From: CAYQQU01 sp964419545
GTDB lineage: Bacteria; Bacteroidota; Bacteroidia; Chitinophagales; Saprospiraceae
Length of the DNA: 64,000 bases
Direction of reading: 5' to 3'
NCBI GenBank assembly: GCA_964419545.1
Contig: CAYQQU010000007.1
Coordinates: forward strand, 85,395 to 149,394
A program made the position numbers and the translations under genes. Below are positions 50,308 through 59,832 of this stretch, piece by piece; positions within the stretch are counted from its first letter, which is position 1, and each line of letters starts with the position of its first letter. The notes below the pieces were generated by a model. It worked only from the letters and a program-made list of their open reading frames with translations. It was not told the DNA's origin and ran no database searches.

Positions 50308-52140
50308 ATGCACCCTATGCAGGAACCGACCCGTCTTTTCGACTTTATTCATTTCCAGCTGCAGCACCATCCGCTCACCGAAGCTTTCGGTTACCGGCGC
50401 GAGGGGCAGTGGCGTTTTTTCAGTACCGAAGAGGTGCTCGAACTGGCCAACCAGGTAAGCCGGGGCTTAATTCAGCTGGGCGTGCAAAAAGGCGACAAGA
50501 TCGGCGTGGTGGCTTACCAGAATCGCCCCGAGTGGGTCATTCTGGATATCGGCATTCAGCAGATCGGGGCGGTAAACGTTCCGGTATATCCGACGATCAG
50601 CGCCCGCGAGTACGAGTATATTTTCAACGATGCGGAGATCGTCTATTGCTTTGTGGGCGAAGGCGATTTGTACGATAAGGTCGAAACAGCCCGCCGGAAT
50701 ACGCCTTCGCTGCGAACAATATACACCTTTGACCGCCAGCCGGGCCGGCCCTACTGGCAGGAGATCTTTTCGGAAGAAGGGCAGGCGGAGGTCGCCGCCC
50801 GCATGGATGAAGCCCAACCCGACGAACTGGCCACCCTCATCTACACCTCCGGCACCACCGGCAACCCAAAAGGCGTTATGCTCTCTCATCGCAACATCGT
50901 GAGCAATGCAATCGTCGTTCGCCGCCGCTTTCCGCTCAAGGCCGGAGAAACCGTTCTCAGCTTTTTACCGCTCTGCCACATCTTTGAGCGTACTGCATTG
51001 TACGTTTTTACTTATACCGGCAATCGCGTCGCTTTCGCCGGCACCGACAACCTGGGAGGAGAAGAAGGCGATTTGCGGTCCGTGCGTCCTCATTTTTTCA
51101 CCACGGTCCCTCGCCTGCTGGAAAAAGTATATGAAAAACTCTACCACACAGGCCTCGGGCTGTCCTGGCCCAAGCGCTGGCTTTTCTTTTGGGCGCTCGA
51201 CCTGACGCGCGATTTCGAGTACGACAAAACCTATAGCGGCTGGGCGGCCGTAAAACGCCGGCTGGCCGACCGCCTCATCTACGCCAGGTGGCGCGAAGCC
51301 CTCGGCGGTCGCATCAAAGGCATCCTCACCGGCGCCGCGCCCTGCCCCGTGAATATTGCGCAGGTATTTTCCGCCGCCGGTATTCCCATCCGGGAAGGAT
51401 ACGGGCTCACCGAAACCTCGCCGGGGCTGTGCGTCGGGCGATACGAACCGAACGGCGCCCGGCTCGGCATGATCGGCCCGCCGCTGGACGGCGTCTCGAT
51501 CCGGATCGATACCGAAGCCGGCGAGTTCAGCGATCCCGAAGAAGGCGAGATCCTGGCTCACGGCCCCAACGTCATGATGGGCTACTACCAACAGCCCGAT
51601 GCTACGGCCGCCGTTTTTGTGGAATGGGAGGGAAAACGCTGGTTCCGGACGGGCGATATCGGCAAGCTGGTTCCCGGGCCTACCGGCGAGCCTTTCTTAA
51701 AAGTAACCGATCGCAAAAAAGAATTACTGAAAACATCGGGCGGAAAATACGTAGCTCCCGCACCCATTGAAAATAAACTGAAAGAAGAGTTTTTGATCGA
51801 ACAGGTCATGGTCGTAGGCGACGGCCGGAAATTCGTCGCGGCCCTCATCGTGCCGGTGGAAGAAGCATTGCAAGATTGGTGCGCCGCTAATAACCTGCCC
51901 TGGACGAATATGGCCGAAATGGTTGAAAAACCCGAAGTAGTCACCAAATACCAGGAGATCGTCGACCGGATCAACCCCTGCTTCTCCCAAATTGAACAGA
52001 TCAAAAAGTTCACGCTCATCCCCGATCAGTGGGAGGCAAACAAGCAAGACGGTACGGAAGCAGAGCTGACCCCGACGCTGAAACTAAAAAGGCGGGTGAT
52101 CCAGGAGAAGTACCGGCGCGAAATTGAAGCGCTGTACTAG
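50308..52140 (+). CDS. Long-chain acyl-CoA synthetase, paralogue 2
   Basis: This 610-residue AMP-forming acyl-CoA ligase has the complete P-loop YTSGTTGNPKGVM, GYGLTETSPG and the GDIGK and DRKKELLKTSGGKY motifs. It differs from the upstream paralogue by the canonical Thr in the P-loop, so the two may differ in rate or chain-length preference. The C-terminus ends LTPTLKLKRRVIQEKYRREIEALY, typical of the long-chain (ACSL-like) group. ATG 50308 is used; ATG 50317 is close. It converges with a 40-codon gene ending 7 bases away. Confidence 0.88.
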   Translation: MHPMQEPTRLFDFIHFQLQHHPLTEAFGYRREGQWRFFSTEEVLELANQVSRGLIQLGVQKGDKIGVVAYQNRPEWVILDIGIQQIGAVNVPVYPTISAREYEYIFNDAEIVYCFVGEGDLYDKVETARRNTPSLRTIYTFDRQPGRPYWQEIFSEEGQAEVAARMDEAQPDELATLIYTSGTTGNPKGVMLSHRNIVSNAIVVRRRFPLKAGETVLSFLPLCHIFERTALYVFTYTGNRVAFAGTDNLGGEEGDLRSVRPHFFTTVPRLLEKVYEKLYHTGLGLSWPKRWLFFWALDLTRDFEYDKTYSGWAAVKRRLADRLIYARWREALGGRIKGILTGAAPCPVNIAQVFSAAGIPIREGYGLTETSPGLCVGRYEPNGARLGMIGPPLDGVSIRIDTEAGEFSDPEEGEILAHGPNVMMGYYQQPDATAAVFVEWEGKRWFRTGDIGKLVPGPTGEPFLKVTDRKKELLKTSGGKYVAPAPIENKLKEEFLIEQVMVVGDGRKFVAALIVPVEEALQDWCAANNLPWTNMAEMVEKPEVVTKYQEIVDRINPCFSQIEQIKKFTLIPDQWEANKQDGTEAELTPTLKLKRRVIQEKYRREIEALY

Positions 52141-52146
52141 ATTCGT

Positions 52147-52269
52147 TTAGCTAAGAAACTTGAAGTTGTACTGGTAAACAGCGATAACCAGGATAGCGAA
52201 CAACAACAAAGAGATAATAAACCACATCAGACAGTAGCCTTTGCTGCCTGCGTTTTGGACCTCTGACAT
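52147..52269 (-). CDS. Small single-span membrane protein, 40 residues
   Basis: On the minus strand an ATG at 52269 opens a 40-codon frame ending at TAA 52149-52147. It reads a short polar N-terminus (SEVQNAGSKGYCLM) and one strongly hydrophobic span (WFIISLLLFAILVIAV), then YQYNFKFLS. The predicted topology is a single membrane helix. It sits in an otherwise empty 240-base gap between an acyl-CoA synthetase and PpiD. No SD is visible, which is normal for this phylum. I know no family. The clean start, span and stop support a real gene, but a short frame can be chance. Confidence 0.55.
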   Translation of the reverse strand: MSEVQNAGSKGYCLMWFIISLLLFAILVIAVYQYNFKFLS

Positions 52270-52298
52270 GCCTAATGTTTTTGATTGAACGAATGAGT

Positions 52299-52353
52299 CG
52301 GCGCCGGAAGAAAGGATCCTGACCGGTGATCGGGATCCTTCCTAAAGGCGCCG
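52299..52353. terminator. Two-part hairpin downstream of PpiD
   Basis: CGGCGCC (52299-52305) pairs with GGCGCCG (52347-52353), and AAGGATCC (52312-52319) with GGATCCTT (52333-52340), separated by a 6/6 internal loop, with a 13-base apex. It lies between the end of PpiD and the start of the 40-residue gene, both on the minus strand. It could terminate PpiD transcription. Confidence 0.5.
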
Positions 52354-52381
52354 TAAAGATGCAGAAAAAACGTTAAATGCA

Positions 52382-54493
52382 TTAGTAAAAGCGAGACCGA
52401 TTGTCGTCGATATCGGCATTTTTCTTCATGGCCTGCATCAGTTGCGTACTGACCTGGGCCCGCACGTTGGCGGATACCGTACGGCGCAGTTGCGGTATAT
52501 TCGTGGGATTGGTAGGCGTCGTTTTCTGGTCGACGGAAAGGACAAATACGCCCGAGTTGCCGATAATGGGTTCGGAAGCCTGCCCTTCCGCCAGGGAGAA
52601 TGCTTTAGCCAGCACCTTGGGCTCGGCGCCGAGGTTGGGCACGAAAGAGCTCGAGAAAGTAACGTTCCTGGCGGTGTCGATCTGGGTGCGGTATTTCGCA
52701 GCGATGGCTCCCATGTCCATGCCCTGGATATCGGCCGCCAGCTTTTCGCCTTTTTTCCGGTTGATCACCTGCAGCTCGATTTCTTCGCGCACGTCTTCCA
52801 GGTCGGGGCGGCCGGCCGGCTGTACGGACTTCAGGCCGGCGACGACGTATTTATTGTTGTAGTAGTCGACCGGATCCTGGTAGATGTAGATCTCGGGTGA
52901 AACTTCTCCGACCTCGCCTTGCTCGAAGGCCCAGCGCACCATGTCGCGTGAGGATTGTCCGCTGCCCAGGTCGCCGACCACGAAGTCGTTGCGGCGCAGG
53001 GGCGCCGAAGTCTCCAGGTTCAGTTCCGGATCGGCTTCCACGGAAGCGCGCAGGGTTTCCAGTTCGCGATTTTGACCGACGAACTCCAACACCCTTTCGT
53101 AGAGCTGGTTTTGCGTCTCTTCGCTGGGGGCGATATTTTGGTTGAGGAAAGCGAGCTGTACCCCTTCTTCGTTATCGATGAATTTCTTGTCAGTAACTTC
53201 GACGAGGTGGATGCCGAACTGCGTCTCTACGGTGTACAGCTTGCCGATCTCCGCCTGGAAGAAAATCAGATCATTGAAGGGTTTGACCATTTGCCCGGGG
53301 CCGGCGTAGCCGAGATCGCCGCCTTTCTGTGCGGTGCCGTCGGTGCCGAAAGCCAGGGCCAGCGAATCGAAAGCGCTCTGCCCCGTCAGGATCAGGTTTT
53401 TCAGGCTGTCGATCGTCTGGAGGGCTTGTACGTATTCGGGCTGGCTGTTGACCCGCAGCAGGATGTGGCGCGACTTGACAGAGTCGGGCACCACCATGCG
53501 GTCTACCACTTTTACGGCGCGGTAGGCGCCTTCGTTGATGTAAGGACCGTATACGGAGCCTACGGGAAGGGCAAAAACGGTGTCGGCGATATTGGCCGGC
53601 ACGGCTTCTTTTTTCAGGTAGGCGGCGTCGATCTCACCGTAGTTCCGGGTAACGAAAAGCGAGTCGTCCTCGGTTGCTTCGAACTCCGGGATCAGGTCGA
53701 CGATCTGTTTGCGCAGCTTGGCGGAATCTTCGGCGGTAGGCACCACGTCGAAAACCGTGTACTCCAGGCGGCGCGTTGCTTCATCGCGCTCGTAGCGAGC
53801 GGCGTTTTCGGCGAGATACGCCCGGTAGTCTTCATCGCTGACGCTCACTTCGGTATTGTCCAGTTCGTCGAACGGGATTTTTACGTAAGAGAAAGTAACG
53901 CGCTGATTTTGTTCTTCATGTCCCATTTCCGCCATCCAGGTCGGCGTGTACATGCCTTTGCTGACCATAGCGGTGAGCTTGGACTGCAGCCGGTCTTTGA
54001 TGATCTCCTTTTCCTGAATTGCCCAGAAGGAGCGGATGCGCGGATCTTCCAGCTCGTTGTTCTGAATGGCGTTCTTAAATTCGTTGAGCTGCTGGCGGTT
54101 GAGCTGATTCGTGGTCGGATCGCGAAAGCGCTGTTGGATGATCGGGCTGGGGGTGGGCCCAAATTGCAGGTCCATCAGCTCCGTTTTGCTGACGCCCAGT
54201 CCCAGGGCTTCGGCTTCGTTTTTGACGATCGTCTCTTCGACGAAGTAGTTCCAAAGCGCGCTGCGGCGGTTGAATACGTCGCCGGAGGAGTTCCCGTAGA
54301 GGATCTCTTCGGTGCGTACAAACCGGTTCCAGTCGACCTTTTCGCCTTCAATCTTTCCGATGACGGTTTGATTGCTCCCAAAAACACTTTGCTGGCCGGA
54401 GGTCATGTCCATAAAAATGAATCCACCCAGCGCCAGCATCATCAGCACGACGAGCAACCAGAAGTTTTTGCGAATTTTTCCAATTAATGCCAT
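52382..54493 (-). CDS. PpiD/SurA-type periplasmic peptidyl-prolyl isomerase
   Basis: The 703-residue protein is anchored by one N-terminal span (NFWLLVVLMMLALGGFIFM, about 9-29) with the bulk in the periplasm. It has a SurA-like N-terminal chaperone part (about 35-250), one parvulin domain (about 335-445; SRHILLRVNS, GGDLGYAGPG, FGIHLVEVTD) and a second parvulin-like region of weaker signal. It should assist folding of exported and outer-membrane proteins, fitting the many barrels and secreted proteins here. It follows icmF by 120 bases. A perfect -7 element, TATCTTTG on the minus strand (54547-54540), lies upstream. Confidence 0.88.
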   Translation of the reverse strand: MALIGKIRKNFWLLVVLMMLALGGFIFMDMTSGQQSVFGSNQTVIGKIEGEKVDWNRFVRTEEILYGNSSGDVFNRRSALWNYFVEETIVKNEAEALGLGVSKTELMDLQFGPTPSPIIQQRFRDPTTNQLNRQQLNEFKNAIQNNELEDPRIRSFWAIQEKEIIKDRLQSKLTAMVSKGMYTPTWMAEMGHEEQNQRVTFSYVKIPFDELDNTEVSVSDEDYRAYLAENAARYERDEATRRLEYTVFDVVPTAEDSAKLRKQIVDLIPEFEATEDDSLFVTRNYGEIDAAYLKKEAVPANIADTVFALPVGSVYGPYINEGAYRAVKVVDRMVVPDSVKSRHILLRVNSQPEYVQALQTIDSLKNLILTGQSAFDSLALAFGTDGTAQKGGDLGYAGPGQMVKPFNDLIFFQAEIGKLYTVETQFGIHLVEVTDKKFIDNEEGVQLAFLNQNIAPSEETQNQLYERVLEFVGQNRELETLRASVEADPELNLETSAPLRRNDFVVGDLGSGQSSRDMVRWAFEQGEVGEVSPEIYIYQDPVDYYNNKYVVAGLKSVQPAGRPDLEDVREEIELQVINRKKGEKLAADIQGMDMGAIAAKYRTQIDTARNVTFSSSFVPNLGAEPKVLAKAFSLAEGQASEPIIGNSGVFVLSVDQKTTPTNPTNIPQLRRTVSANVRAQVSTQLMQAMKKNADIDDNRSRFY

Positions 54494-54539
54494 CCTTCAA
54501 CACTTTATGATCGATTATAAACCCTTGATGAAAGGGCTG

Positions 54540-54547
54540 CAAAGATA
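54540..54547 (-). promoter_or_regulatory. Candidate -7 element of ppiD
   Basis: On the minus strand TATCTTTG is a perfect TAnnTTTG match 46 bases before the PpiD ATG at 54493. No clear TTG stands at the ideal distance upstream. It suggests PpiD has its own promoter rather than relying on icmF. Confidence 0.4.
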
Positions 54548-54613
54548 AAGCTTATCCGCTAATGTTGATAAAAAATAACGATTGAAAAAACATCTGATGT
54601 TCAGCGATATCCC

Positions 54614-57600
54614 CTACATGTTGCGCCGGTACTGGCCGCCTACCTCGTACAAGGCGTGGGTGATTTCGCCCAGGCTGCAGTATTTGGCCGTTTCCATGAG
54701 CTGTTCGAAGAGGTTATCGTTGTGCAGGGCGACTTCCTGGAGGCGTCGCAGCAGCGCCGCGCCGCGCTTTTCCTGCGCCCGCCGCAGGTTTTCCTTGGTC
54801 TTGATCTGATCTTCTTTTTCCTGCTCGGTTGCGCGAATGACTTCCTCCGGCACGATCGTCGGCGACCCCTCGCTGTTGAGGAAGGTATTGACCCCGACGA
54901 TGGGCAGTTCGCCCGAGTGTTTGAGCGACTCGTAGTACATGCTTTCCTCCTGGATCTTGCCGCGTTGGTACATGGTTTCCATGGCGCCGAGCACGCCGCC
55001 GCGTTCGGTAATGCGATCGAATTCGGCCAGCACCGCTTCTTCCACCAGGTCTGTCAGCTCTTCGATGATGAAGGCACCCTGGCTGGGGTTTTCATTTTTG
55101 GCCATGCCCAGCTCTTTATTGATGATGAGCTGGATGGCTACCGCCCGGCGAACGCTTTCTTCGGTGGGCGTAGTGATGGCCTCGTCGTAGGCGTTGGTGT
55201 GCAGGGAGTTGCAGTTGTCGTAAATGGCGTAGAGGGCCTGCAGCGTGGTGCGGATGTCGTTGAAGGCGATTTCCTGGGCGTGCAGAGAGCGGCCCGAGGT
55301 CTGGATGTGGTATTTCAGCTTTTGCGACCGCTCGTTGGCGCCGTACTTCTCCTTCATGGCTTTGGCCCAGATGCGGCGCGCCACCCGGCCGATCACGGCG
55401 TATTCCGGGTCGAGGCCGTTGGAGAAGAAGAAAGACAGGTTGGGCGCGAAATCATCGATATGCATCCCACGCGAAAGGTAGTATTCCACGAAAGTGAAGC
55501 CGTTGGCCAGGGTGAAGGCCAGCTGCGAGATCGGGTTGGCGCCCGCTTCGGCGATGTGGTAGCCGGAGATGGATACCGAGTAGAAGTTGCGCACGTTGTT
55601 GTGAATGAAATACTCCTGCACGTCACCCATGAGCTTCAGCGAGAACTCGGTGGAAAAGATACAGGTGTTTTGCGCCTGGTCCTCCTTGAGGATATCGGCC
55701 TGTACGGTGCCGCGGACGGCGGCGAGCGCCTGGGCTTTGAGCGCCTGATAAATTTCGGGCTCCAGCACCTCGTCGCCGGTGACGCCCAGCAGCAGCAGGC
55801 CGAGGCCGTCGTTACCGGGAGGGACCTCTCCGCGGTAGGCCGGCCGTGGCAGCCCGCGGTCGTCGTATAGTTCTTTGAGCTTGGCCTCGACCAGGTGCTC
55901 CAGTTGGTGTTCGCGGATGTATTTTTCGCACTGCTGGTCGATCGCCGCGTTCATAAAGAAGGCGGTGATGGTGGCGGCCGGGCCGTTGATGGTCATCGAT
56001 ACCGACGTCTTGGGATCGCACAGGTCAAAACCGGAATACAGCTTCTTGGCGTCGTCGAGGCAACAGACGCTGACGCCCGAATTGCCGACCTTGCCGTAGA
56101 TGTCGGGGCGATGGTCGGGATCTTCGCCGTAGAGGGTGACGGAATCGAAGGCTGTGGAGAGCCGGTTGGCCGGCATGTTGAACGAGAGGTAGTGGAAACG
56201 CCGGTTGGTGCGTTCCGGGCCGCCCTCGCCGGCGAACATGCGGGTGGGGTCTTCGCCCTGTCGCTTGAAAGGGAAAACGCCCGCGGTGTAAGGATATTCA
56301 CCCGGAACATTTTCCTGCAACACCCAGCGCAGGATTTCTCCCCAGTCTTGGAAGCGCGGCAGACAGACCCGTGGTATGCGCGTATGCGAGAGGGAAGTCG
56401 TGTACGTGGGCACCCGGATTTCGCGCCCCCGCACCTGGTAGACGTACTCGTCGGCGGCGTAGGCCGCCTTTTTGGCTTCCCAATTGTCGAGAAGGCGTTG
56501 GCAGCGGCCGTCCAGCTCGATCTCCTGTTCTTCGTAAGCCTTGCGCAGAGTGGCCAGGGCGCTTTCTTTTTCCGGAAGGTCTTGTTCTTCCAGCGCTGCG
56601 ATAGACCGGTTCAGGGCGTACAGGCGGCGGGCGACCGCTACCTGTTTTTCCACCCACTGATCGTAGTTCCGGTTGTTTTCGGCGATCTCCGAAAGGTAGC
56701 GCACCCGGCGGGGCGGGATGATGAAGATCTTTTCGCTGATGCCCGCTTCGGGATCGAAAGTAGTGGGCAGATCAGCTTTGGTTTTTTCCGCCAGCCGGTC
56801 GATGATCATCCGGTAGAGGGTATTCATACCCGGATCGTTGAACTGGGAAGCGATGGTGCCGACGACGGGCATGGCGTCGAGCGGCTCGTCGAAGCGCTGG
56901 TGGTTGCGCTGGTATTGTTTGCGTACGTCGCGCAGGGCGTCCGGAGCGCCGCGCTTGTCGAATTTGTTGATGGCGATCAGATCGGCGAAGTCGAGCATGT
57001 CGATCTTTTCGAGCTGGGTGGCGGCGCCGTATTCCGGCGTCATGACGTAGAGCGAGACATCGGAATGATCGACGATCTCGGTATCTGACTGACCGATGCC
57101 GGAGGTTTCGAGGATGACCAGGTCAAAACCGGCTACTTTCAGAATGTCGAGCGCCGATTTGACGTGTTTGGAAAGCGCCAGGTTGGACTGCCGGGTGGCC
57201 AGCGAACGCATGTAGATGCGCGGGCTGTTGACGGCGTTCATGCGGATGCGGTCGCCGAGGAGCGCGCCCCCCGTTTTGCGTTTGGAAGGATCGACGGATA
57301 CGATGGCGGCCGTTTTTTCCGGAAAATCGATGAGGAAGCGGCGGATGAGCTCGTCCACCAGGCTGGATTTCCCCGCGCCGCCCGTACCGGTAATGCCCAG
57401 GATGGGCGTGGTGATCGCATCGGCTTTTGTTTGAATTTCACGCAGATAGTCCTGGTTCTGCTCCGGAAAGTTCTCCATGGCGGAGATGACGCGGGCGATG
57501 GCTTTGGGCTCGCCCTGGCTGACGCCCTTGAGCTCGCCGTTGAGGTTGAGGCCCACGGGGAAGTCGCACTGCTCCAGGACGTCGTTGATCATGCCCTGTA

Positions 57601-57994
57601 GCCCCAGTTGGCGGCCGTCGTCCGGCGAATAGATCCGGTTGATGCCGTAAGCGTGCAGGTCTTCGATCTCAGAGGGCAGGATGGTGCCGCCGCCGCCGCC
57701 GAAGATCTTGATGTGGCCGGCTCCTTTTTCGCGAAGCAGGTCGTACATGTATTTGAAGAATTCGGTGTGGCCGCCCTGATAAGAAGTGATGGCGATGCCC
57801 TGTACGTCTTCCTGGATAGCCGTATCGACAATCTCCAGTACCGAGCGGTTGTGGCCGAGGTGAATGATCTCCGCACCGGAGTGTTGCATGATCCGGCGCA
57901 TGATATTGATGGCGGCGTCGTGGCCGTCGAAAAGGGAAGCGGCGGTGACGATGCGCACTTTGTTTTTGGGTTGGTACGGTGCTATTTTTTGCAT
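54614..57994 (-). CDS. icmF: Fused isobutyryl-CoA mutase
   Basis: This adenosylcobalamin enzyme interconverts isobutyryl-CoA and n-butyryl-CoA, and often isovaleryl/pivalyl-CoA, in branched-chain acid metabolism. The 1126 residues have the fused order of IcmF: a B12-binding domain (about 1-150, DGHDAA at 23-28 with the His ligand), a MeaB-type GTPase chaperone domain (about 195-410, P-loop GTGGAGKS 203-210, NKFDK 343-347), a linker, then the mutase barrel (about 560-1090, with PYTAGVFPFKRQGEDP and GNSGVSVC). All parts look intact. IcmF is usual in Bacteroidota. Methylmalonyl-CoA mutase is separate and not in the window. Confidence 0.95.
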   Translation of the reverse strand: MQKIAPYQPKNKVRIVTAASLFDGHDAAINIMRRIMQHSGAEIIHLGHNRSVLEIVDTAIQEDVQGIAITSYQGGHTEFFKYMYDLLREKGAGHIKIFGGGGGTILPSEIEDLHAYGINRIYSPDDGRQLGLQGMINDVLEQCDFPVGLNLNGELKGVSQGEPKAIARVISAMENFPEQNQDYLREIQTKADAITTPILGITGTGGAGKSSLVDELIRRFLIDFPEKTAAIVSVDPSKRKTGGALLGDRIRMNAVNSPRIYMRSLATRQSNLALSKHVKSALDILKVAGFDLVILETSGIGQSDTEIVDHSDVSLYVMTPEYGAATQLEKIDMLDFADLIAINKFDKRGAPDALRDVRKQYQRNHQRFDEPLDAMPVVGTIASQFNDPGMNTLYRMIIDRLAEKTKADLPTTFDPEAGISEKIFIIPPRRVRYLSEIAENNRNYDQWVEKQVAVARRLYALNRSIAALEEQDLPEKESALATLRKAYEEQEIELDGRCQRLLDNWEAKKAAYAADEYVYQVRGREIRVPTYTTSLSHTRIPRVCLPRFQDWGEILRWVLQENVPGEYPYTAGVFPFKRQGEDPTRMFAGEGGPERTNRRFHYLSFNMPANRLSTAFDSVTLYGEDPDHRPDIYGKVGNSGVSVCCLDDAKKLYSGFDLCDPKTSVSMTINGPAATITAFFMNAAIDQQCEKYIREHQLEHLVEAKLKELYDDRGLPRPAYRGEVPPGNDGLGLLLLGVTGDEVLEPEIYQALKAQALAAVRGTVQADILKEDQAQNTCIFSTEFSLKLMGDVQEYFIHNNVRNFYSVSISGYHIAEAGANPISQLAFTLANGFTFVEYYLSRGMHIDDFAPNLSFFFSNGLDPEYAVIGRVARRIWAKAMKEKYGANERSQKLKYHIQTSGRSLHAQEIAFNDIRTTLQALYAIYDNCNSLHTNAYDEAITTPTEESVRRAVAIQLIINKELGMAKNENPSQGAFIIEELTDLVEEAVLAEFDRITERGGVLGAMETMYQRGKIQEESMYYESLKHSGELPIVGVNTFLNSEGSPTIVPEEVIRATEQEKEDQIKTKENLRRAQEKRGAALLRRLQEVALHNDNLFEQLMETAKYCSLGEITHALYEVGGQYRRNM

Positions 57995-58257
57995 AGGTTC
58001 TACTGGTTAACAGGCAATATTACAGGACGACTCGTCCAAATAATAAAGGCGGAAGTGTCGATTTGAGTTGAAAAACTTTCCATTTTTCCTTTTCTTTCGC
58101 CAAGGCAAAATTACGTTTTTTTAGCCAGTTGGCGCCGTCCGGGCGACGGCGGCGCATAAATAAAGGCAAGGGCTCAGGGGCGTTGCGCGCCCAATGTTTT
58201 TTTGAAAAAAAACTATTGATCCGCCCTGCTTCGTAACCATCCAAATCCGGCCTGCAA
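57995..58257. other. Divergent intergenic region, no gene seen
   Basis: This gap lies between icmF (minus) and the patatin gene (plus). A 74-codon frame on the minus strand has poor, Arg-rich composition and no known motif, so I do not call it. No clear promoter, hairpin or repeat was identified. Confidence 0.35.
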
Positions 58258-59031
58258 ATGAAGCATCAATTCGGTATGGTACTATCGGGCGGCGGCGTTC
58301 GCGGCGCGGCTCACATCGGGCTGTTGCAAGCCCTGAAAGAGGAGGGCGTGCGCCCTACGGTCATTTCCGGAGTGAGCGCCGGCGCGATCGTGGGCAGCCT
58401 TTACTGCGCCGGCTACGAACCGGAAGAGATCCTGGCCTTCTTCAAGGACGTCTCCCTCTTCAAATGGTCGAATTACAACCTGGCCAAACCCGGGCTGCTG
58501 GACAGCGAAAAGTTTACTTCGCTTTTTGAACCTTACCTGGGCGACCGCCGCTTTGAGGATCTGGAGGGAACGTTGCACATTGCGGCGACGGATCTTCTCA
58601 GGGGCGCCTGCCACATCTTTTCTTCCGGTGCGGTGACGCCCGCAGTGCTGGCTTCCGCGGCTTTCCCGTTCGTCTTTTCGCCCGTGCGGATCGGCGACAG
58701 CCTTTTCGCGGACGGCGGCACGGTTAACAACCTGCCCATCGAGCCGCTGCAAGAGTGTTGTGCTTATTGCCTGGGCAGTTACGTCAATCCTCTGATGACC
58801 GTCAAGCTGGAAGAGCTGGATAATACCCTGGCGGTTCTGAGCCGCACCTTTCTCATCGCTACCAATTACAACGCCCTGTCCAAACTGGAGGAATGCGACT
58901 GGCAGGTCGCTCCCGAAGAGCTCATGGAATTTAATATGTTCGATACGGGGCGCGCCGACGAGGTTTTCGAGATCGGCTACGCTGCGGGGCGGGAGGTGGC
59001 GCCGAAAATCGCGGAAAAGCTCAGTCGCTAG
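58258..59031 (+). CDS. Patatin-like phospholipase
   Basis: This 257-residue protein of the patatin family hydrolyses acyl ester bonds of phospholipids or related lipids. It has the oxyanion-hole loop SGGGVRGAAHIG (10-21), the nucleophile elbow GVSAG (Ser40) and the catalytic Asp in DGG (Asp152), the Ser-Asp dyad. No signal peptide is visible, so it probably acts in the cytosol or at the inner face of the membrane. It converges with the Nudix gene 11 bases away. The substrate is not known. Confidence 0.9.
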   Translation: MKHQFGMVLSGGGVRGAAHIGLLQALKEEGVRPTVISGVSAGAIVGSLYCAGYEPEEILAFFKDVSLFKWSNYNLAKPGLLDSEKFTSLFEPYLGDRRFEDLEGTLHIAATDLLRGACHIFSSGAVTPAVLASAAFPFVFSPVRIGDSLFADGGTVNNLPIEPLQECCAYCLGSYVNPLMTVKLEELDNTLAVLSRTFLIATNYNALSKLEECDWQVAPEELMEFNMFDTGRADEVFEIGYAAGREVAPKIAEKLSR

Positions 59032-59042
59032 CGCCCGTGCGG

Positions 59043-59705
59043 CTAGGCCAGGTTCTCCTGCGTGAGCGCAACCAGTTCGCTCAGCATCATGGCGGTGGCG
59101 CCCCACACGATTTTTCCACCCACGAAATAATGCGGTACGCGCTGCAGCACCAGATTTTCCGCCACCTGGAGGTTGGTGTGCCGGATGGTTTCCGTGAGGG
59201 AAAATACGCGAAAAGGGACTTCGAGGATTGCCGCGACTTCCGATGCCTGGGGAGAAAACCGCGGGGCGTAATCGACGAAACCGACGTACGGTTGCACCCG
59301 GTAGTTGCTCACGGGAATATAGAGCTCGGTCAGGCTGCCCAGCACCTCGATGCTATCGGCCGCCACGCCGATTTCTTCTTCCGCTTCGCGCAGTGCGGTA
59401 TGTTCCAGGGTGTGGTCCTGTTCTTCGTGCCGCCCGCCCGGGAAACTGATCTGCCCGCTATGCCGGTCTTTCTGATTGGTAATGCGTTCGATGAGGACGA
59501 GGTGCCATTCATGGCCTTTTGGATAAAGGAGCGCCAGGACACCGGCCAGCCGGGCCTCCGGCGGAGGCGTGGGGGCGTGGCGGCGCCCGACGTGGGCCAT
59601 GCGATATTGAGCCGCCGGGCCGGGCAGCGGACCGTGCAGCCGGTCGCTTAGTCTTTCTATTAACCATTCCGGCATGGTGCGAAAAGCAGTTGTTGTTGAA
59701 ACCAT
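59043..59705 (-). CDS. Nudix hydrolase, CoA pyrophosphatase-like
   Basis: The 220-residue protein has the Nudix box GRHEEQDHTLEHTALREAEEEIG, in which REAEEE carries the catalytic Glu residues and which lies after FPGG. The preceding region (LIERITNQKDRHSGQISFPGG) resembles the CoA and NADH pyrophosphatase branch (NudL/Nudt7). The likely reaction is splitting CoA or its thioesters into phosphopantetheine and adenosine 3',5'-bisphosphate, an inference. ATG 59705 is used; ATG 59675 is also possible. No operon partner. Confidence 0.85.
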   Translation of the reverse strand: MVSTTTAFRTMPEWLIERLSDRLHGPLPGPAAQYRMAHVGRRHAPTPPPEARLAGVLALLYPKGHEWHLVLIERITNQKDRHSGQISFPGGRHEEQDHTLEHTALREAEEEIGVAADSIEVLGSLTELYIPVSNYRVQPYVGFVDYAPRFSPQASEVAAILEVPFRVFSLTETIRHTNLQVAENLVLQRVPHYFVGGKIVWGATAMMLSELVALTQENLA

Positions 59706-59832
59706 AACGTTCGGCGGGCGTGAAATTTACCTTTTACAACGCACTTAACGGAAAAAAGTTATACATTCTTCCGTTCCAAACAGGGCCCGCCCAAATAGCG
59801 AGCCCGGCGAAGATGGTTCCTCGGCCGGGCTC

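Noticed and set aside
52955..54487. 510-codon frame opposite PpiD
   Set aside because: Antisense shadow; the sense strand has the parvulin motifs and a membrane anchor.
55895..57088. 397-codon frame opposite icmF
   Set aside because: Antisense shadow of an intact mutase gene.
58020..58244. 74-codon minus-strand frame upstream of the patatin gene
   Set aside because: Arg/Lys-rich, no motif, no promoter, and it occupies the divergent promoter region.
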